Source: Lineus longissimus (Eukaryota; Nemertea; Pilidiophora; Heteronemertea; Lineidae). Taken from it: a stretch of DNA of 64,000 nucleotides. The stretch lies in contig NC_088311.1 of the NCBI RefSeq assembly GCF_910592395.1, positions 2,360,501-2,424,500 on the forward strand. Direction: 5' to 3'. This document shows positions 24,901 to 37,799 of this stretch, piece after piece. The notes under the pieces were generated by a model that was not told the DNA's origin, searched no databases, and worked only from the letters and a program-made list of their open reading frames with translations. Made by a program: the position numbers and the translations under genes. Within the stretch, counting starts at the first letter, position 1. Each line of letters starts with the position of its first letter.

Positions 24901-27900
24901 AGATGTTGACTGAGAGCCTTTCTCCGGGGACTCTGACCTCACGGTCTGATGATGGTACCAAATTGCGATAGAATAGCGATGGACTGGTTACTAATGTGAA
25001 ACATTATAAACTAAAAGAGTGTAGAGTTTTAGGATTGCACAGCAGGTCCACACCTAGTATCAGGATCGTGTTACGCCGATGATTGAACTATCCGTACTTC
25101 GTTGTACAACATTGATTCATTCCGTGAAGTAACTAGTGTGTAGCCTTATTCTGTGCAGTTCACCAAAAACCTTAAATAGTCGTTTGTTTGTGAGAGGAAG
25201 CTGCTAGCTGGCTGGTACATTGCTAGTATTCTGTAAAACATATTTGCACACTGGTCCCTTTACAATTGACAAGAGAGAACTGATATTGTTGAGCGTTGCT
25301 CCACCATGCTAACACATCACATAGACGTGAGAGGTTTAAAATCCGCACTTCCTCATTTGTCAGACTCTTTTGTCGCCAAACGATCATGTTGTTACCAGGA
25401 ATAGTCTAGGAGACTTTTCTCCCTCCTTTAACAAGGGCCAAATCATATCCCTTCTACTAATTCGAAAGAAGCTCCCCACACTTATCTTGTTATTCCTTCT
25501 TCCTTTTGATTGTTAACAAGAATCAACTGGGTTAATTTGCCCCTCTTCCCCGCTATTACTTCCACGTAACTACTTGCCTCTAAAACCATATGAACATTAA
25601 TAGATAAAAATGAAAAATTACCAGAGAAAGTGTGGCGTTCAAACACCTCCGGCCAATATGTATATACCATTATATAGCTATAAAGACTTGGTGAGCTGTC
25701 TCGACCTCACATTTAATACCACAGACAATTTTCTTCAAGTTCTAATTTAGAAAAGCTGTGAAAATCGCCCGAAACCCTTGCGCAGTCGGGCAATATTCTA
25801 GAGACAAATAGAATTATAATTACAGTAAATACTTCAAAGCCGGTTTCAGTATAAGTACATGCAGTGCTTTTATTAACAATTATAAGCAATCGACTCAATT
25901 CCAAGATATCATCATGAGATTAAAAGGAAACTGAGGTCCCTCTGGGGATGGCGAGGCAGGGTGACTTAGTGACGCGGTGCTGCCGTGCCTTGGTTAGCAT
26001 ATTGGGAACCAGCCTAATAGGCCGCAATGATTGGCAACTAGCTCGGAAAACCCATTTGATCAGAATTTTCACCTGACCACAAATTTGAATTGAAAAATAA
26101 ATTGTATCAGTGCCAGTCGGCTTGTTTCATTGAATTAGCATGGTAGCTCGCATGAGAAGTAGCCTGAACTGCTATCGCCGCGAGAGATTTATAGACCAAA
26201 TTCATCGTAGCGACAGAACGGTCAGTTTTTTCCCGCGAATGAATTTGACAACTGACCAGCGGCGCGTAATGGCTGAGCGGACATTTTGGAAAATGCAGTT
26301 TTACTGGAATTGGGCGTTTGCGTTCATGCGCGCAAAATATATCCTGGGGAGCTGGCTTTGACGTGAGAAATGATAAAACAGCCTGCAGTTGACAAGTGGT
26401 CAGTTTGGCCGAGGCAGATGTAGAGAACAGCAGAGATAAGCTGGAGGTTTATGCCTTTCCTTTTTTGCTGTAAAACAGAAGAATAAAGAATGCCCACGCT
26501 TATTTGCTGTTAAAGGCAGCCCGGTTCTCACCGTTTTCTGAAAGAAAGACAGCAAAGTAGGGAGGTCTTCTCAGCTGATCGACTGCAGAAGGGGATAATC
26601 GAATGTACTTGACAACTGCTACTTGTCTTCAAAACACATCTTTTTTCTGTGAATCTTCAGGGTGAGTTTACCAGTGCTGAAGAAATATTTGCCCCGTTCT
26701 TATCACCAGTGAAGGTGATGTTCTAATCTATGCAGCTATTTGTTGAAGAAAACCTGATTGAAGTTGTGTCTTCTGCTTCGTTGGCGCATGCGCTGTCGAT
26801 GTTGCCTATCATTGTGGTTTGGCTGGCGCCGATTGTGGCTCTCTGACTCCTTGGGTGTGATACTTTCAAGCATCAGCCTTGTCAACTCGACCAATCAAAC
26901 TTACTTCATTCATTTCCGAGTCTTTCTGAAAGCAATTTGATTTGACAGTACGACCGGAAGTCACACCAAATTCTACTTGGGACTACTTTCGACCTCTGAA
27001 TGTCTACCAGCACATTCATACGACAGAAGACAAATGTCGCTCCCTGACAGATCCTCATCTTGCAGTTGTTCAGAAGACGACGCATCTTCCTCCGCCCCTT
27101 CAGGTCTCCTTCCTCATTTTCTCATCAAGAAATGACCTTAGCATTCCTTCCGCACACGCTCCTCATCCACAACCTCCTCCCATATACCAAACCGGCTGAA
27201 TTTTCAAATTGGTATACATGCACAATGACCACGGCCTGATCGCCCATGGCTCATGTTTACTCAGTGTCCAATGCACGGAAAATTAAATTTCTCCATTCGG
27301 ACACGAGAAGGCTGAGCTGAATGTCAATGTCTTCACAGCAGTTCGCTTTATCACCATTTCCAATTCGCTTCAATAGATAGGAGAAGACAGTCAAAAGCTG
27401 CCTAAATTACCAAATATCCAATTCCTTCCACAAATGCGTTTCACGGGGTTGCTAGCCGCGATGCAATCGGATCGCTGACCGCTCAAATGGTAAATTACAA
27501 GCCGGGGACATGGGAGAGCGAAATGCCAAACGGCCAAGCAATTTTATGGACAGGGTTCCCGAGGGTTCAAATGATCGAAGTTAAAGGGAAAATGCCAGTC
27601 AGTAAAGCCTCTGATGGGGCTTGTTATTACATATTGATGACGTTACATTAACTAACCAATCACAGTCTGTTGCACGCCTTGGCGTTGTTGCTGATGTTGC
27701 TGTTATTTCATAATGTTTGTCCACGTCATTTCTTCAAGATATTTTTGGCGATTTTGGAATTGTTGTCAGAGTTTGGTGAGATCACTTTTTATCAATTTAA
27801 CATAAACATTCACCCTTCCTGTGAGGGATAAATCATAGCCCGCTGGAATAGGCGACATGTCGAGATACTTAGGCGATATCGCATCCAACTCTTAAAAGAT

Positions 27901-27990
27901 GGAGATTTAGTCTATTTCAAAGTGGGAGGAGATAATATTATCAGCGATTACCACTCGGTCATCCGATGCTTTAAGAAAATACGTGAAATA
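15940..27990. other. Long stretch without a recognisable gene
   Basis: This is mostly AT-rich sequence with simple short runs such as (gtt)n near 20585 and ataaataaataa near 19972. A faint 5S-rRNA-like patch lies at 17881-17961. Clusters of short open frames around 18.9-19.7 kb and 22.3-23.7 kb show no domains and no consistent splice signals, and I regard them as chance. Confidence 0.35.
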
Positions 27991-28000
27991 GCCGCCGTCA

Positions 28001-28174
28001 TAGTAATGGGCTTTCAAACGCTGATCGTTGATAATGTCTATTTGAAAGTCCACTAGGGATAAGATGCTAAAGATTAGCACAGGCCAGAAGCTTAAAGAAA
28101 AAACATTTCATCCGCTAGTAATAATGTTACTTCAAACGATCTGGCGAGAGATTCTGTCCATTTCAAAGTCCACT
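28001..28174 (+). repeat. Two diverged copies of a ~55-bp sequence
   Basis: The block tagtaatgggctttcaaacg ... gtctatttgaaagtccact (28001-28054) recurs as tagtaataatgttacttcaa ... gtccatttcaaagtccact (28116-28174). The shared words are tagtaat, ttcaaacg and aaagtccact, in the same order, with a period of about 115-120 bp. A further partial match (ctatttcaaagt) lies near 27912. Confidence 0.5.
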
Positions 28175-28439
28175 TTATCTCGGTATTAATGTCCGTGAGG
28201 CTCTCAAAGTGACAGCAATACGATACGAATCGACGGCTAAAGGATGAGCAGAATTCAGCCATGTCTGCGCTTTTGCCCACCTTTAAATGGAGTAATATTG
28301 TTGTGCGTTACGTACGCCGAAGTGGACACTCTTGGTTCCAGTTTGGTGAAAACACCGTTTTTTAACCCATTAATTCATATTACGAGGTGGCCGAAGGTTT
28401 TTTTACATTTGGTTAAAGTGCACCATATGCTGTAAAGTA

Positions 28440-30755
28440 CCACATAGTTTCTAAGTTGGTTTTCAGGTTGACATACTTTGGTATAACCATTTGTATGGTG
28501 TATAATCCAAGAATGAGCGGACCATAAATGTCTACTCTACAGTACTTCAATAAATACTACTCATGCACACTCTAATCATTGGATTTCTTCGGCCAAACCC
28601 CAGATTGAAATGACAGTTGGAGGACATTCACATCATACTACCGTCTCGTCTTACTCCAACTCGACCACTTCAGTTTTGGAGTGTATTGTTCCATCCTTTG
28701 TCAAAATGAAATTCAATCTACCAGTATCTCTAAATGAACATTGATAAGTTAGAAAATTATATTTTTTTGGCTGGGTTGCTCATTTTTGGTCGCCAAGGTC
28801 CGTCTCAAGATGATAGGAGACTCCGTAAGCCGGCATCACTCCTGTCGTTGCGCACTCAATGGCGTCCGCTGTCCTCCGCACGCCAGAGTCGGTACCAGAC
28901 CACCTCAGACAGATTTTATCTTGATGGTACTTCGTATTTCATCGATAGTCTAACTAGTAAACAAAATTACTACTTCTGGTCCACTGTAGGCGGTTAAGAC
29001 ATGGTCAGATCCAATCACTTTGTCGGTAGTCCATCCAACCCCATTACGCCAAGGCCAGACGGACGCTGGGCAGAATTTTAAACTCGAACGGTTCAATAAA
29101 CCGAACAATAAATTATTTAAGGTTGTAGTCTCGATTATCAAACTTGCATAGTCAGTGTTCGTTTGGTAGGCGAGGCGATGGAAGACGCGGCTGCAGTAAT
29201 GGGGCTGTGAGCAGCACCAGGAAGAGCCCGAATATATGACCATTTCAATAATTGTGCTATTAGAATAAACAAGCTGAGGCATCATGAGAGAGACTTCCTA
29301 TACTCATGACGTGTGTACATGTAGCTGAGGAGACGTAATGAGTCAAGATGGCTTTCGACGGTTTGAACTTAAAAGTAATTGACCTTCCTAACCGTTGTCT
29401 TGGGAGGGTTTGGCCATTTCGCTTTTTTCCAGGCGCTCTTGTCAAAGACAAGCAAGGGTTCGTGTCTTCAACTACAAAATTCAGATAATGAATCTAATTT
29501 CATTGTCCATTCCTATGGTATGGTGATCAGACGATATGTTTTTGTGTGGATGACGAGTTAAAGTCACTAAGTCATCTAATTGTTCTTACAGTTACTGACT
29601 CTTGGCTGCTGCAGGTTAACCATGGGAAACGAACTCACATGTAACCAATTAAGATTTTAATGTTCTTTCAAGGCCATTCTTCATTGTTGACTGGTAATAC
29701 ACCAGTTACCATCCTTGTCTCATATACACCAGACTAGTTTCTATTAAGTATGACCAGAACAGTCTGTCATAGAACTGATAGTCGCCGATTAAGTAGCGTG
29801 GCCATCCATCAATAGTGACCCCATCCATCAGCCCGCTGGCGGCCTGGGCTCCCGGCCTGGGTTCAGCCCTGTACCTTGACCAGGCAAACAACACCGGACA
29901 TCATTAGGGCAACCTTTGTAGCCCAAGCCATTAATATGATCCTGTTTTCAAGATATTGTTCTCAGATCGAGTTGAGATCGGTTTCTTCATATCTATTAGT
30001 TTCGTTTCGTGGTAAGCGTATTATGGAAGACAATACCAACTGGCCTGATGAGTAGAAATAAGGAGTGACCATTAAGATTAGGATTAAGAGAAAAGGAGAA
30101 ACTTGAACACAGCATGTGATTGAGAAAAAGATTGAAGCAATGACGGGGTCGTTTGATCCAACATGATAACAATTACATGTACGACATCAAAGCTTTTTTG
30201 TGGGTATAACCGGCACATTTTTCATAAAGATTTCAAGATTTGTTATGGTCCCTTTCACTTGGTGAAAGAGTCGAAGGGAATCGAGAGGATGTTTTCAGTC
30301 AAACCCTTCATTCCTGAAGCTTGCACAGCAGACAAAAAGAATAGAAAACAGTTAAGAAAAGTTAACTTTCCTTCTTCGTTTTTGTCCTCTTAATACAATT
30401 CAGTTTACATGTCCATGTATATGCATACATTTCTCATTTGCTTGAACCATGTCACGTCCATTCCAGAGTGCTTTAACTGTGAAAGTGTAGCCTGGGCTCC
30501 GGCCAAAGAAGCCAAGAGCTCTTTAACAGTATCACTTTCAAGGAGTCCAAGGTTTTGACGGTACTCGAGTGGTCACCATGGCTCTTACTGTCAGAGTTTC
30601 CAAGAACCCTTGCTATAAAATTCATAGATTCGTGAATACTTGTCTTCAAATATCGCTAGAAATGGTCAAAAGGGGCTCATTTTGGCAACACGTTTTAAGT
30701 TCGATTTCGATGGGACAATATATATCGTGGAAGACTGATTCATTCGGCGTTCTTT
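28440..30755. other. No gene recognised
   Basis: Local G+C-rich patches at 28800-28910 and 29820-29880 have open minus-strand frames with plausible-looking composition (about 55 and 62 codons). Neither has a recognisable motif or clean splice sites. Nothing else stands out. Confidence 0.3.
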
Positions 30756-30911
30756 CCTAGCAAATGAAAGTACCATCCTTCAGATGGTCAAAATGTCGGA
30801 ACAAGATTGTTAGTTTCATAGCACTATCCTTAAAGTGGCCAAACTTTGAGTCAGGGATTTGATTTCAAAGCACCTTCCTTCAAATGGTCAAAATCTCCAG
30901 AGCAATTGGTA
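30756..30911 (+). repeat. Three diverged tandem copies of ~50 bp
   Basis: The copies share the core ccatccttcagatggtcaaa in the first, ctatccttaaagtggccaaa in the second and ccttccttcaaatggtcaaa in the third. Each is preceded by a variant of tttcaaagcac. The period is close to 50 bp. More remote relatives (aagcagacgatggtcaac, aagcaaatgatggcc) occur near 31110 and 31430. Confidence 0.5.
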
Positions 30912-31029
30912 GCCCATTTTTCCCGCAACCTATCCTTCTCATCCTTGCAACCAAAACATCATACTCCGAATCGCGGCTCAAGTACCTCCTACTTCCCCGT
31001 GCCCTCCAACTTTGAAGCATTGTGTAATT

Positions 31030-31066
31030 CCAATACCAATACCAATTCCAGTATCAATATCAATTC
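31030..31066 (+). repeat. Short ccaata-type hexanucleotide repeat
   Basis: The sequence is ccaataccaataccaattcc followed by agtatcaatatcaattc: about six degenerate copies of a 6-bp unit. It lies inside a small open frame that is probably chance. Confidence 0.6.
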
Positions 31067-32579
31067 TGATGGAAATAAACTGTAAACAACTCTCGTATGC
31101 CATGTGTCTAAAAGCAGACGATGGTCAACGTATTATTCAAAGGCGGATCATTTTATAATCCAAACATGCCTCAGAACACGGACATGCCTCTTTCAAAGAT
31201 ACACTCTAAGCTATAGTGTCCATGATGAGCAGTTTTCAATATTGACTAAGACATGGCAACACGAAAGAAACTTTCAATTCAAGCAAATGGTCAGTGTTTA
31301 CAAAGGACTCGGCGATATAGTCGAATAAGGCAGATCACTTGCGCATAGTTCCTTCGCTTGATGAAGTCAGGATCCATAAACAAAGGAGGACAAAGTACCT
31401 CTATGATCTTGGCGTATTTGTCAAATGTCCAAAAGCAAATGATGGCCGTCTGTATCAGAGTTCATAACAAGATTCACCCATTCAAAATGATCTCCCAGTG
31501 TTTGCCTTGCCCACTGTGACAGGTACTTGGAGTTGAACGGCCATGATGAAATTTTCCACCTCGGCTATTGCCAGCCAAGTATGGACACTGAGACTTCAGT
31601 CTTCACCGCCAATAATGAGAGAGCTTGATTAATTCACTAGCATATTATTTGTTCGCTCATGTTTGGTTGAGAAACTGAAGACTGACCCTACATTGACCTG
31701 CAGGGTCTGAGACAAAGTTGAGCCTTAACGGCATGGCTTCCTTTGATAGCGATGAGTTCGGTCAATCGACGAACGCCGCCGATGAATTAGATGAAATTGT
31801 ACTTTTGATTCGTCCGAGCCTTATTGGAAGTTCAAAGGAGTTTTCCAACGCGAATTGGCATTGTCGAGTATGTCCATCAACAAAATATGACGTTGGCTGA
31901 ACTCTTGGGGCAGTTAATTTGGACCAAAACTTTTAATCTTGCCGTTATAAATGTGGGATTAGCTTTGTCAATCCACAAATGACGTACTTGAAGAGGTTTG
32001 GTTCTATCGACGAGTCTAAGATGGGTGCTGGGCAATGCTGGAGTCCGGAAGTTGACAAATGTGAGAAATGACAGTGTAAAGCATATTCACTTCCGTTTGT
32101 GTTCTAAGTGGATTCACGTAGCACAAATCGGGAAGGTTGTAGGTTCGAAAATCTCTTCCTCAGTCCACAGAAGCTGTAAAAAGAAGTTAACGAAACCCTT
32201 TCCTGTCAGGTAACACGACCTGACTAGCAGTTGATTGTAAAATGAAATAGGCTGTTCTGGATCAAGGTTTATTCGTGAACTTTCTCTGCTGATGTCACTC
32301 TTCTCCCTACCTAGGTCCTCTCCTCTCCTCCTCTCATATATACTAGGTACTCCCTCCCTCAATGCAAATGAGAAGTGCACCTAACGATAATCGATGTCCA
32401 CATGAAATACTAACGGCAGGTCGTGTCACTCGTAACTGTCACTAAATCTCTTAAAATCAGTTCGAAACTCAATCCCTTTTAAAATCGAAGCACGTATTCC
32501 GTGATGAAGCAAATGATATGAAAGGGATGATATCCAAATAGTTCTAATTGCATGTATCGGCTGAAGACAGATTGCTGAG

Positions 32580-32790
32580 ATGAGCGGTCAAACGGAATTG
32601 GTCGGTTTATTTTTAAATTCCTTATTGTCTCCCATTCAATTCCGGTTAAAATTCAATTTGCACGCGACGGGCAATTTTCCTGATTTATGATAAAGTGTCA
32701 TTTATATGCAAATTTTCTTAACAATAGGATTCACCGTATATCATAGCTGGATGCAGTGTTAATTCGATCTGGTGCGCTCGTTATCACGCG
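32580..32790. promoter_or_regulatory. Candidate enhancer block with octamer and Sox-like words
   Basis: A perfect octamer ATGCAAAT lies at 32706-32713, with AACAATAG, a Sox-type word, seven bases after it (32720-32727). Homeodomain-type tttatgataaa and ATTGT words are nearby, and a second octamer lies at 32362-32369. Such words cluster in developmental enhancers, but short motifs also occur by chance. No conservation data are available. Confidence 0.25.
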
Positions 32791-33080
32791 GGGAACCAAG
32801 GCTAAGCAGAGGGCATCTGTTTGCGGTGCTGGCTGCCGCTCACTGGGGACCGAATCTGACCATTGGACCAGAAGGACACAGGACAATGGAGGCATCTCAC
32901 TGCCAGTGGCGCCAGTGACGAATGGTTAGGCTACGGACACTGTCCTCGATGAACCGACGGGCGGCACGCGCGGGTCTTTATTTTGTATCATATTTGGCCT
33001 GTCATCAATTCATGAAAGAGGTCCCCGTGGGCGGCGTGTGCCCGCCCCGACCGTTTATACACCTGTAACAAGCGTCTCCA
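32791..33080. other. G+C/CpG-richer block
   Basis: G+C and CpG are clearly raised compared with the flanks. A TATA-like word, ctatatagaggg, lies just downstream on the plus strand (about 33172). No long frame is convincing: the minus-strand frame at 33005-33235 and the plus-strand frame at 33112-33306 show no domain. It could be a promoter-proximal island of an unannotated transcript. Confidence 0.25.
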
Positions 33081-33309
33081 CGTCGAGCGGCAACACGACC
33101 AGGGAACCTTTTTGAGGTCTGTTGACCCAAGTCTAGACCAATACTTCGTCCCCAAAAGGTGTGCAGCGAGGCTATATAGAGGGCTGAGTGAGGTCGAGCT
33201 TTGCTTTGTTTGTAACGTCGACGAACATAACGCAAGGTATTGCTGTGGGTACGCAGTAATAACTCACGGTTACATTTCCTGGTATTGTCGATCTATCGTC
33301 GAATAAAAC

Positions 33310-36300
33310 ATCTGATATCAATGGGGCGATAGACAAAATGTGGGTCTACAAGAAGTTTGGTTACAAGACAGCAAGACAATTTCTTTATCAGTCCATGAAA
33401 TGCCATCGGCCGACCGCAGCCGTTGAGGGAGAAAATAGATCACAATGATGCTGACTGAAAATGCCGTGATGGGTTGCACGTACTCTCATTTTTGTTCCTC
33501 TTTGGACTCTCGGATGTTTTTATGCCGTTTTTTTCTTGATATCATACTCTTCAAGTTTGAATTTTTATCTATAGGTTTGTTTGGCTGCATGATTGGATGG
33601 CAACGACATTCGAACAAAAAAGCTGTAGAAAATAACATTGCGTGCCTATCTTAATGGGGTTGATTTGACATGGTGGTTTTGAATTGCTTTTATCGTTCAT
33701 TGTCAGAAGATTCTGAAAATTGCGTGTGAGTGGTGGGAAATAAGCAAATTTAAGGTGCCACCTACTGCTTTCGTATTCGAACATCGAATCACAAATTGAA
33801 AGCGGTGAAATTTGATTTTGAACTCTATTGACGAATCTAGGGCTGTCTACATCTTGACAAATATTATTTTTGTTAAAATTATTTTAAGGAACATTCATAG
33901 CATTCATCGCTGTGACAATCGGAGGGTCACCGCCAACCGCGTCCATGTCTTCCAACTGTCAGTGAGAACAACCACTTATTAAGTCAAAAAGTAAAATCGG
34001 ACGAACCGACAATAAAAGCGTGAAAAACTTAAATGAAAACCAGCCGAATGTAAAAATATTACAACTCAACAGGTCTTTAGTGATGCATGTATTTCAGGTG
34101 GATACATTGTTAATGTAGAGTGGACTAAGTGCATTCCATTTGTTTTCAAACTGTCAAGACGTCACTCAAAACTTTCGAACTTGGTCCTTTGCATCTGAAC
34201 ACTCGTGGGTGGTGCGCCCCGTGGGGACGCGCATTGTGCGCCTCTCAATAAAAGTTATCTCAACTAGCGCTCTTTAAAGATAATTGAAATAGAGGCGGCC
34301 AACAGGTCTTTAAACCGCTATTGAAATCGTAGGAAATTCTGGCAAATGTCACTAAAGGTCTCTATTCACTGTTAGTAAATGAGTTTTATAAACTTCGATA
34401 TTGAAAAGATACCCGGTTGTCACTGCTGAGAGTAAGCCCGCTGAAGGCAACAGCACTCCTTCTCCTGAAAGATTACCGGGTAGAAATTAATGATATCTGA
34501 ATGTAACGCACGCTGGTTACACTTTTGTTAAATCATTTGTGGTTTTTGAATAAAATTTGACAAGTCCGTAAGTAGAGAATCCGGGACGGTTGGTATTGTT
34601 CGGGAGCCGATCTCCTGATGTTTCCCGCATGGGGTACGGGTATTATCGCTGTGAATGAACCAGGGGGTACCCCAGGGTCTGTATTGTCGTGACACAATCA
34701 CTTTAATAATTCACTGTCATAGCGTAATAGAGAGTTTTCATTATTTCTTAGCGGTGACTGAAGCCAGGTCATAGAAGGGGCGGGCATCTTCACGGGTATC
34801 GGTCAGTCAAGTCAAACCCGTTCTCGGGGTCAAAAGGTGCAGGTTTAACGAAAGAAAATATCAAAGACATTTTATGAAACAGATATCTTGTACGAGCGCG
34901 TATATATTCACCTGTGGAAATTTAATCCTATTTCGATTTTGTCTGGGGCAATGAACCTAAATCGTGTTTACCGAACATCTGAAATTTACGATGGCTGGGA
35001 AAGAACATCACATCATTTTTTTTTTCAACATGAAAATTTTTTTTTCAGGAAATATCTCTATTTTTTATTTTAGGCAATTGCCTCGTTCCATTTTCTTCGC
35101 TCAGATGGCAGCACCTGCCTATGACGCTTTTATCCACGCTCATTGTCTGATTTTAATCACTAAAAGTTGTTGAGCGACAAAAATCTAACACCATGACGAG
35201 TGTGCTGCTTGCCACCAAATACAGAAATAACTGCGGTTTAATTTGATAAAATTATGGCCTCGCTGGCATTTAAAAGACAAGTTCCAATTATCCATCCAGA
35301 GCTGGCCACTTCATTAAACAAAGACTTTCATTTTCAACGCACCGTTGATCGTCGCTTCCGCGTCTCCGATGGATAGCATCCACTAATCGATTTCAAATTA
35401 AAATTGAAACGTTTAAAATTGAGCGTTGCTCTTTGGTGTGGCAGCGGTGAGCGGTGGAGTGTTTAGAGGGCATTGATTTTTGTGATTTAAATCATTATAG
35501 TTATGGTTAAGGGAGAATTGGATGGCAGACAAGTGTATCCCACACGTGAATCAGTCTCTCGCCGAGGGAGGATGTAGGCGCTCGCGGTTGAAGGTCTAAC
35601 TTAGTATAACTCTCTTGTTCATCTCAGAGACCAATGAATGGACTCGTGGACGCAAACATAGACATTCGGACATTCTAGTCTTTCGACTCTGCTGAAGTAA
35701 CGATTTAAACCCCCAATCAGAACCATACCCAGTTTTAATAAACGTTTCTTGATACTACATTTGTCAGATACGCTCTATATATGTGTGGCGGAAGTGCTTC
35801 GTCTTGCTTTTCTTCACTGTACCAACTGCTTCAAGTAGTAATCAGCCCCTTAGCCCATTTTATTGGTTAATTAAAGTTAAGCGTGGTCTCCGGATTCAGT
35901 TTCGCTCCTCCATCGCCAGACTTCCCTAAAATCTGCCCTCTGCCGGATTCCACTTCCGGTTATAATTGGCCGACCCGGCTACCGGCCATGTGACGTCTCG
36001 GGTTTCGATTTTACATGAACTCGACGGCTTGAGGGAGATTTGTAATTAGTTTACTGGTTCGAAATGAAGGTATTGTTACAATTTCTGTCCCGAAGGCTAG
36101 CGGATAGAGACCAGCGTGTTATGTATGCTTGAAATAAATCTCCACTAATTTGTCCACATTGTCATGAAAATTGAAATGCTTTGGGAAGAGTTGTACGAAT
36201 TATGTTAGACACTGCTTCTTGAAATTGTTCGTCAGTTTGCGAATGTAAGCTTTGGTGTCCCACTGCATGGAGCTGTCACCAGCCAAGGGCAAAAGGATAC

Positions 36301-36940
36301 AAAAGAGAGAATGTCACTTGAGAAGTGTTCAGTTTCGGTCCACTTCTTTAAAGATAAAAAACCATGTCAGCACTGTCATATCATTTATTGCTCATCATCC
36401 CAATCCATAATCAGGTCACCAAAATTGATCATTGATTCTGCGAAATTATCCCGTTCCATCCTCTCCACTTCAGTTGAAAACATCATCAGCTAGCCATAAA
36501 TATGTTGTTCATCACTATCAATGCCTGCCATCCAAACAAACTGACACATCCAAATCATTGGTATTGATTAGGCGTCAAATTTTCACGATTGAATTCAACT
36601 AATTATACAATTTACTCCCCGTGACGGCCTGAGCAACGGACCCAGCCATCCTACGTCAATTTGTTTAATACGGTTTTCCTCTGATGAAGAATTAATTATT
36701 AAATGGAGATTTTAGATGTTTTAGTCATCCGGATTTAGATTTGGTTTGTTGAAGGGAATTGGCTGGTAATCTGAAGCCAATGTGAGATGGATGTTGAGGT
36801 TTGTTCTTTTGTGTACATGTTACCTGCCTCCGCGGTAAGTTGGCTCAATATTGGCAAATATTCGTAATGCGATTGTGCATTCAATTGTTTAACTAAGTGT
36901 CGAAGGTGCGTTTCAATAGTAGCTCTATTTTTGATATAAA
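33310..36940. other. No gene recognised
   Basis: This is AT-rich sequence. Long T runs before CAG and TAG at 35048 and 35073 on the plus strand look like strong 3' splice sites, but no matching exon was found. Homeodomain/TCF-like words occur at 35250-35480 (attaaacaaag, taatcgatttcaaatta). Confidence 0.35.
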
Positions 36941-36949
36941 GGTGGTTTT

Positions 36950-36981
36950 GATGATGATGATGATGACGATGATGATGGTGC
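36950..36981 (+). repeat. GAT trinucleotide microsatellite
   Basis: About ten copies of gat/gac, slightly interrupted (gatgatgatgatgatgacga...). The His-rich 149-codon frame on the opposite strand is created by this repeat and is not annotated as a gene. Confidence 0.9.
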
Positions 36982-37653
36982 TGATAGTGGAGCCATCTTG
37001 TGCTCATTTGGAGGTCATTAAACGATGTTGTCACCCTTGTATGGCACTCATGTTGCGAGGCGCGTGTCACTTCCAACCGCAATATAAGCGTCAAAGAACT
37101 TTCAATTACACTGACAATATTCCATAATGAGAAATCGTGGTCAAGCCTTTTAATGTCAAATTTAATAGCAAGTATAAAGCGCATTTGAAGTAAATCGTGG
37201 TCAAGCCCTATCTCAGGCGATTTAATTGCGCGCCTTCAGCTTGAAAGGAAATATTGTATCCTGTTAAACTTTTAAATCAGATTACTGTCAGGCTCCAATA
37301 TGACTCTGAGTCCCTTTTATCCCTCCCTCTTGATCTCTATTGCCTGGGGTAGGGCCGCAGTGATATGCTGGTTGAAAGGATGTATCTTTTATCCCCGGTC
37401 ATCGCTTCGTATTGCCTTGCCGGGAGGGAACGTCAAAGGTGTTGGTGGTGTCATGGTGACGAAAGCGTGGCACGCGCGGTGTAAAATAGCTTCCGGTCGT
37501 GCCGGAGCCTTTGTGTAGGTCCGCGCGGCCGTGATGACAAGCGTTGGGCACAGCATCCGTCATCAAAAGTGATTGCAATATGTACTATATATATGTGGTA
37601 AGGTATTATACGTGTCAGGTTGAATAAGGAATTGTTCATGGTTGCATTGCGTT

Positions 37654-37739
37654 CTTTAAACTGCCGAGGAAGTCCATACTGCGTCTGGAGTATGTTCTCT
37701 TGATACCAAGAACGACATCGTGACCTCGGCAGCTTAAGG
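37654..37739. repeat. 86-bp inverted repeat able to fold as a three-way junction
   Basis: The outer arms ctttaaactgccgagg (37654-37669) and cctcggcagcttaagg (37724-37739) pair over 16 bp with one G-U and one A-C. Inside, gtc/gac can pair. Two further hairpins are catact...agtatg (8-nt loop) and gttctcttg/caagaac (loop atac, 2-nt bulge). Either strand could fold. It does not show the hammerhead core or a tRNA box. Confidence 0.55.
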
Positions 37740-37799
37740 ACCAGGTGTTTGTCAATCTTTCTGTTGGACACCTCATTTTGGTCACATGTGCTCCCCACC

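Noticed and set aside
24863-24960. Imperfect inverted repeat ggtcaga...tctgacc in a GC-rich patch.
   Set aside because: Only 7 bp pair well, which is expected by chance at this distance.
30040-30065. CTGATGA followed closely by GAAA, suggesting a hammerhead ribozyme.
   Set aside because: There is no stem II between the two core elements and no flanking stems I or III; other CTGATGA words also fail.
36735-37184. A 149-codon minus-strand frame with a His-rich stretch.
   Set aside because: The His run is the reverse reading of the GAT microsatellite; the rest has no recognisable content.
37451-37798. A 115-codon minus-strand frame.
   Set aside because: It spans the inverted repeat at 37654-37739 and a GC-rich patch; composition is not coding-like.
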